From the NCBI GenBank assembly GCA_003521145.1, contig DOTL01000002.1:1-21151 (forward strand): DNA of 21,151 nucleotides, written 5' to 3'. Source of the DNA: Streptococcus sp. (GTDB lineage Bacteria; Bacillota; Bacilli; Lactobacillales; Streptococcaceae). The position numbers were made by a program, and so were the translations under genes. Shown here one piece after another: positions 18,173 through 21,151 of the stretch. How positions within the stretch are numbered: position 1 is the first letter of the stretch; each line of letters begins with the position of its first letter. The notes below the pieces were generated by a model. It was not told the origin of the DNA. It saw nothing but the letters and a program-made list of their open reading frames with translations, and made no database searches.

Positions 18173-18208
18173 AAAATAGGGTTACCTGAGTTCAGGTAGC
18201 CCTATTTT
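18173..18208. terminator. Bidirectional terminator between sbcC and shp
   Basis: AAAATAGGGTTACCTGA pairs with TCAGGTAGCCCTATTTT, 17 pairs with one G-T wobble, and A/T runs flank both sides. It can end the sbcDC transcript on the plus strand and the short shp transcript on the minus strand. Confidence 0.8.
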
Positions 18209-18247
18209 CATGAATGTATAAGCATTATAGTGACAAATTTTTTAGTG

Positions 18248-18316
18248 TTAGCCAACAACGATAATAATTCCCTCAAAGAGTAGGAACAATAAAGGTAGTA
18301 GTTTTTGATTTTTCAT
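18248..18316 (-). CDS. shp: SHP pheromone precursor (short hydrophobic peptide of the Rgg system)
   Basis: This 22-residue gene is too short for standard gene finding. It starts MKNQKLLP, has a leucine-rich hydrophobic middle, and ends EGIIIVVG. That is the SHP pattern: a charged N-terminus, a hydrophobic core and a mature C-terminal pheromone starting with an acidic residue and ending in Gly. A good GAGGT site lies 7 nt before the ATG. It is divergent from rgg, as in group I shp/rgg pairs. In known systems the peptide is exported, cleaved, re-imported by the oligopeptide permease and bound by Rgg. From memory, the S. thermophilus SHP1358 pheromone is EGIIVIVVG; this copy would be one Val shorter. 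The transcript ends at the hairpin 18173-18208. Confidence 0.85.
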   Translation of the reverse strand: MKNQKLLPLLFLLFEGIIIVVG

Positions 18317-18339
18317 GTGAAATACCTCACTTTTTTTCT

Positions 18340-18345
18340 ATTTTA
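18340..18345 (-). promoter_or_regulatory. -10 element of the shp promoter
   Basis: The minus strand reads TAAAAT, 21 bp downstream of the shared Rgg box and 23 bp before the shp start codon. There is no consensus -35, as expected for an activator-dependent promoter. Confidence 0.6.
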
Positions 18346-18348
18346 TGC

Positions 18349-18354
18349 TAAAAT
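18349..18354 (+). promoter_or_regulatory. Extended -10 of the rgg promoter
   Basis: TGCTAAAAT (18346-18354) is an extended -10 element 48 bp before the rgg ATG, almost touching the divergent shp -10. No -35 is evident. Confidence 0.4.
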
Positions 18355-18366
18355 GTTAAAAATCAA

Positions 18367-18381
18367 AAAATATTCCCATAT
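18367..18381 (-). promoter_or_regulatory. Putative Rgg-binding box of the shp promoter
   Basis: Minus-strand ATATGGGAATATTTT is identical over 15 bp to the site at 19272-19286 in front of strA. In both places the box ends exactly 21 bp before the -10 element, overlapping the -35 zone. This is the expected arrangement for pheromone-activated Rgg control of its two targets. Confidence 0.7.
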
Positions 18382-18401
18382 ATGCGTGATTGAGGTGTGA
18401 T

Positions 18402-19262
18402 ATGAAAAATTTTGGAGAAATTTTTAAAAAGTTTCGAGAATCTAGAGGATTACGATTAAAAGATGTTGCAAAGGCTGGTATATCAACGTCTCAGCTATCT
18501 CGGTTTGAAAAAGGAGAGACAGATTTAACCATTTCTAAGTTCATGCTTATCTTAGATGAAATTAACATGCCACTTGATGAATTTATGTATGCGGTTCATG
18601 ATTTTCATAGAGATGAACTAAATGAACTTCTATCAAAGGTTCAACAGTTTGTATCTAATCATGATGTTGAAGGCATGAAAAAGCTTCTATATTCACAGAT
18701 GGAATCAGAGAATAAAAGGGGTAAATTTTATCAACTCAATATAATTTTATTGAAAATTCGTTTGCAAGATTTATCAGGAGAAGCTTATTATAATCAAAAG
18801 GATTTGGACGATTTAACCGACTATTTGTTTAGTGTGGAATACTGGGGGTATTATGAACTATTGATTTTTTCAAATACTTTAGATGTCCTAAAGCATGATG
18901 TTTTCATGGTCTTAGCGAGGGAAATGTCTAGACGTTCAGACTTTTATAAAGAAATTCCTAATAATAGACGACTGATTTCAACAATGTTGTTAAATGGATA
19001 TATCACATGTGTAGAAAGAGAAAAATTTTTGGATGCTTTATATTTTGAAAAACAATTAGTACAATGTTTTTTTATCGAAACTGAAGTATATGAACGCTTA
19101 GTTTTTCAATATGTACAAAATCTCTATCAGTACAAAAAAGAGAGAAATAGGAAGGCAATTATTGAAATGAAGAAGTGTATTGGAGCGATGAAATTATCAG
19201 GAAGTAATCACTTAGCAAAGACTTATGAAGGACATTTAGAAAAAATTTTAGCTAGAAGTTAG
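18402..19262 (+). CDS. rgg: Rgg-family transcriptional regulator, SHP pheromone receptor
   Basis: This 286-residue cytoplasmic regulator has an N-terminal XRE helix-turn-helix (about residues 5-62; LKDVAKAGISTSQLSRFEKG). A long helical C-terminal region (70-286) follows, as in Rgg/GadR/MutR proteins, where it binds the pheromone. I chose the ATG at 18402, with GAGGTG upstream, over a TTG four codons earlier, which overlaps that ribosome binding site. It lies between shp (divergent) and the strA remnant (downstream, same strand), matching the rgg1358 locus of S. thermophilus that controls the streptide operon. With SHP bound it should activate the promoters carrying the ATATGGGAATATTTT box. 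The gene is AT-rich compared with sbcDC and shows no lesion. Confidence 0.88.
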   Translation: MKNFGEIFKKFRESRGLRLKDVAKAGISTSQLSRFEKGETDLTISKFMLILDEINMPLDEFMYAVHDFHRDELNELLSKVQQFVSNHDVEGMKKLLYSQMESENKRGKFYQLNIILLKIRLQDLSGEAYYNQKDLDDLTDYLFSVEYWGYYELLIFSNTLDVLKHDVFMVLAREMSRRSDFYKEIPNNRRLISTMLLNGYITCVEREKFLDALYFEKQLVQCFFIETEVYERLVFQYVQNLYQYKKERNRKAIIEMKKCIGAMKLSGSNHLAKTYEGHLEKILARS

Positions 19263-19271
19263 AAAATGCAG

Positions 19272-19286
19272 ATATGGGAATATTTT
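19272..19286 (+). promoter_or_regulatory. Putative Rgg-binding box of the strA promoter
   Basis: ATATGGGAATATTTT is identical to the inverted site at 18367-18381 before shp. It ends 21 bp before TATAAT (19308-19313), the same distance as at shp. Confidence 0.7.
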
Positions 19287-19307
19287 ATTGTAAGCGTTTA
19301 AAAGGAA

Positions 19308-19313
19308 TATAAT
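19308..19313 (+). promoter_or_regulatory. -10 element of the strA promoter
   Basis: This is a perfect TATAAT without a consensus -35. Transcription would start near 19320, just before the AAGGAG site (19331-19336) of strA. Confidence 0.65.
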
Positions 19314-19344
19314 TGCAGTATCATATTCGAAAGGAGTACCAAAT

Positions 19345-19410
19345 ATGTCTAAAGAGCTTGAAAAAGTCCTTGAGTCTAGTTCAATGGCAAAAGGTGACGG
19401 TTGGAAGTGA
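19345..19410 (+). pseudogene. strA: Truncated streptide precursor peptide StrA
   Basis: The 21-codon frame starts MSKELEKVLESSS and ends MAKGDGWK-stop. I recall the streptide precursor of S. thermophilus as about 30 residues with the core AKGDGWKVM, in which a carbon-carbon bond joins Lys2 and Trp6. Here both crosslink residues survive, but the frame stops (TGA at 19408) directly after the following Lys, so Val-Met and the rest are lost. AAGTGAT can be explained by loss of one G from AAGGTGAT, or by the edge of the deletion that removed most of strB. The ribosome binding site AAGGAG and the promoter with an Rgg box remain. A 21-residue peptide could still be made, but its modifying enzyme is gone. 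Confidence 0.8.
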
Positions 19411-19413
19411 TAA

Positions 19414-19722
19414 AGTAATTTATCCCATAGGTTAAGCAGATGTCGTTCAAAATATACTAAGATGGAAATAATGTCTAATGGGGATATCTTGCCCTGCATT
19501 GCTTTTTTAGGAGTTAATCAAACTAAGCAGAATGCCTTTGAAAAAGATTTGTTAGATGTTTGGTATGATGATCCGTTGTATGGAGGGATTCGTTCTTTTA
19601 GAACGAATAATTCTAAGTGTTTATCTTGTGGATTGTTAAAAATTTGCGAGGGTGGCTGCTATGTTAACTTGATCAAGGAGAAGAGTCCAGAATATTTTAG
19701 AGACTCAATTTGTAACTTATGA
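19414..19722 (+). pseudogene. strB: Remnant of the radical-SAM streptide synthase StrB (SPASM domain only)
   Basis: Only about 100 codons remain of a protein normally around 450 residues. The remnant, readable from SRCRSKYTKMEIMSNGDILPC, is the C-terminal SPASM domain. It keeps the cysteine pattern Cx2Cx5Cx3C (CLSCGLLKICEGGC), an earlier Cys (LPC) and a final Cys (SIC), the ligands of auxiliary [4Fe-4S] clusters. The radical-SAM barrel with its CxxxCxxC cluster site is completely absent, so it cannot form the Lys-Trp crosslink. An ATG at 19462 could start an 86-residue fragment, but no good ribosome binding site precedes it. The end overlaps strC by 4 bp, showing the original operon order. 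Confidence 0.8.
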
Positions 19723-20816
19723 GTAAGAAGATTTTTAGTTTATACGGAATGAATATGTTTCTATCTGGATTACCGTACTACTTTGTAGGAATTTTACTAT
19801 TAAAGCACTTAGGTTTTTCGTTCACAGAAATAGGTACTTTATCAGTTATCACTGAGCTATTTGGTTCAGTTTTTGATATTCCTTTAAGTTATATTTCAAG
19901 TAAGATTGGTTACAAGAAAATTTTGTCTATTTCAAATTTATTATTAATTTTAGCATTAGGGTGCCTATTGTTTGGAAAATCAAATATAATATATATTTCA
20001 GCGATATTTTTTGGATTGTCAGAATCATTATCTTCAGGAGTTCTTAATTCTTATAATTTTGAAGTAATTGATGACGAAGTTGTATATAAACAATTTTTGA
20101 AAAAACTCAACACATTAAAATATATTTTTATTGCTATTATTACGATTATATCTCCACCTTTATTGCATAGGAATTATATTTATCCTATTATTATCTCCAT
20201 TGTATTTGTAGTTTTTAGTCTATTATATTTAATAGGATTGCCTGAAATTAAAAAGGAACAAAATAATAATCAAAAATTTTTTAGCCTCGATAATATTCAA
20301 AACATTCCATGGTTATTAATAATATTAGGAGTAGCATTTTCGACTCTAATTATGATTAGCAATTCTTATGCAGGGATATTCTTAAATGAACAGGGACTTT
20401 CACTAGATATGCTGGGAATTGTACTATTTATGTTTAATATATCTATGGCTTTGGGGAGTTATCTAGAAATTAAGTTTGAAGTAAGCTTGATGTTACCAAT
20501 ATTAGCTATACTCATGTTTTTTCAAACTAATCTAATCATCCAAATTATAATCCTTTTATTAATGCGTGTTCTTAATTCCAACTACAATAATCATTTTTAT
20601 TATAAATTTAATATGTCAATAGAAAAAAATAGAGCAGTATCGTGGTCAGTATATAATTTGTTTATTTCGATTAGTTTTATGTTAGCTGATTTCCTAGCTG
20701 GTATTTTTGCTGATAACTTTAGTATTAGGAGCAATTATTTAATATTTGGTATAGTAACTCTTTGTTGCTTAGTATTTTTTTCATTTTCTAACAGGGACGT
20801 TAAGTCAAGTTTTTAG
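19719..20816 (+). CDS. strC: MFS-type exporter of the streptide locus
   Basis: This 365-residue membrane protein is rich in Ile, Leu and Phe, with about ten to twelve predicted membrane segments and a motif A-like loop (YISSKIGYKKIL) after the second. It is somewhat shorter than the usual ~400 residues of the major facilitator family. It directly follows and overlaps the strB remnant (ATGA), which identifies it as the streptide-locus exporter gene; export of the modified peptide is inferred from that position. The frame is open throughout, so it is intact or only recently orphaned. With StrB lost it has no known cargo. Translation probably depended on coupling to strB and may be reduced. No clear terminator follows it; an IS3-type element begins shortly after. 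Confidence 0.75.
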   Translation: MSKKIFSLYGMNMFLSGLPYYFVGILLLKHLGFSFTEIGTLSVITELFGSVFDIPLSYISSKIGYKKILSISNLLLILALGCLLFGKSNIIYISAIFFGLSESLSSGVLNSYNFEVIDDEVVYKQFLKKLNTLKYIFIAIITIISPPLLHRNYIYPIIISIVFVVFSLLYLIGLPEIKKEQNNNQKFFSLDNIQNIPWLLIILGVAFSTLIMISNSYAGIFLNEQGLSLDMLGIVLFMFNISMALGSYLEIKFEVSLMLPILAILMFFQTNLIIQIIILLLMRVLNSNYNNHFYYKFNMSIEKNRAVSWSVYNLFISISFMLADFLAGIFADNFSIRSNYLIFGIVTLCCLVFFSFSNRDVKSSF

Positions 20817-20848
20817 AGTAACAAACGTAGAATTTTAATCTATTTATT

Positions 20849-21151
20849 TTAAGCACTTACCTTTTCAAATTGATTAGGTGTAAGATACCCTAAACTTTGA
20901 TGGATTCGTTTTGAATTATAAAAGGCTTCGATGTACCAGAAAATACTCTGATAGGCTTCTTCAAAGTTCTTATATTTAAATTGATACACCCACTCTCTTT
21001 TTAAATGTCCATGCCAAGATTCAAGACTGGCATTATGATAAGGGCATCCCCTTCGACTGAAAGAGTGAGTCATATCATAATACTTAAGCAACTCCTCATA
21101 CTCTAGACTCGTATACTGGCTTCCTTGATCAGAATGAAGAATAACAGCTTC
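20849..21151 (-). CDS. IS3-family transposase (IS150-group-like), C-terminal part, cut by the window edge
   Basis: The frame enters from the right edge and covers the last 100 residues of an integrase-type DDE transposase. It contains HSDQGSQYTS (the second catalytic Asp), SRRGCPYHNASLESW (with the catalytic Glu) and ending motifs FYNSKRIHQSLGYLTPNQF. These are typical of OrfB of IS3-family elements. The Asn often seen after the Tyr of CPYDNA is replaced here by His (CPYHNA). The element's end should lie between 20817 and 20848, but I cannot identify a convincing inverted repeat there. Its insertion directly behind strC may relate to the decay of this locus. Confidence 0.85.
   Translation of the reverse strand, partial: EAVILHSDQGSQYTSLEYEELLKYYDMTHSFSRRGCPYHNASLESWHGHLKREWVYQFKYKNFEEAYQSIFWYIEAFYNSKRIHQSLGYLTPNQFEKVSA

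Noticed and set aside
18112..18177. Target-site duplication around the 50-bp ISL3-like unit
   Set aside because: The 8 bp on the two sides (AGAATTGT and ATAAAAAT) do not match, so no duplication is claimed.
18390..18401. TTG start four codons upstream for rgg
   Set aside because: The TTG overlaps the GAGGTG ribosome binding site of the ATG at 18402, and the family usually starts directly before the helix-turn-helix.
1..21151. CRISPR arrays, tRNA or rRNA genes, phage genes
   Set aside because: No regularly spaced repeats, no tRNA- or rRNA-like sequence and no phage gene were seen.

Overview
The window looks like a chromosomal segment of a low-GC streptococcus, most probably Streptococcus thermophilus or a close relative in the salivarius group. 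The evidence is a fused glutathione synthetase (GshF), an sbcDC pair, a YSIRK-type surface protein, and above all an shp/rgg pheromone pair next to remnants of the streptide (strABC) locus. Several genes are broken by many small lesions, which fits the genome decay known in S. thermophilus. The species call rests on recognised gene content, not on a database search.

Layout from left to right. Positions 1-48 read like one end of an ISL3-family insertion sequence that continues outside the window. Next is gshF (minus strand), then a ~500 bp divergent control region. That region holds the promoter and a ~290 nt strongly structured leader in front of a two-gene operon for a heterodimeric LmrCD/BmrCD-type ABC exporter, which ends at a clear terminator. 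An ABC-F ATPase gene lies convergent to it on the minus strand. Its ~300 nt leader has a near-consensus promoter, a three-codon upstream ORF and an intrinsic terminator, the layout of an antibiotic-responsive attenuator. From 8.5 to 13.4 kb there are two large pseudogenes: a membrane-anchored protein of unknown function, and a YSIRK surface adhesin with pilin-type isopeptide repeats and a mutated sortase motif. Next comes the intact sbcD-sbcC operon (DNA hairpin nuclease), followed by a dense cluster of inverted repeats, one with ISL3-type ends.

The most interesting part is 18.2-20.8 kb, a SHP/Rgg quorum-sensing circuit attached to a collapsed streptide locus. A 22-residue SHP pheromone gene, too short for normal gene calling, runs divergently from an intact rgg. 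The same 15-bp box, exactly 21 bp upstream of the -10 element, sits in front of both shp and strA. The strA precursor is cut short inside the streptide core. The radical-SAM gene strB survives only as its C-terminal SPASM iron-sulfur domain, while the MFS exporter gene strC is open. The sensing and export parts therefore appear intact, but the modifying enzyme they served is gone. The window ends in a partial IS3-family (IS150-group-like) transposase on the minus strand.
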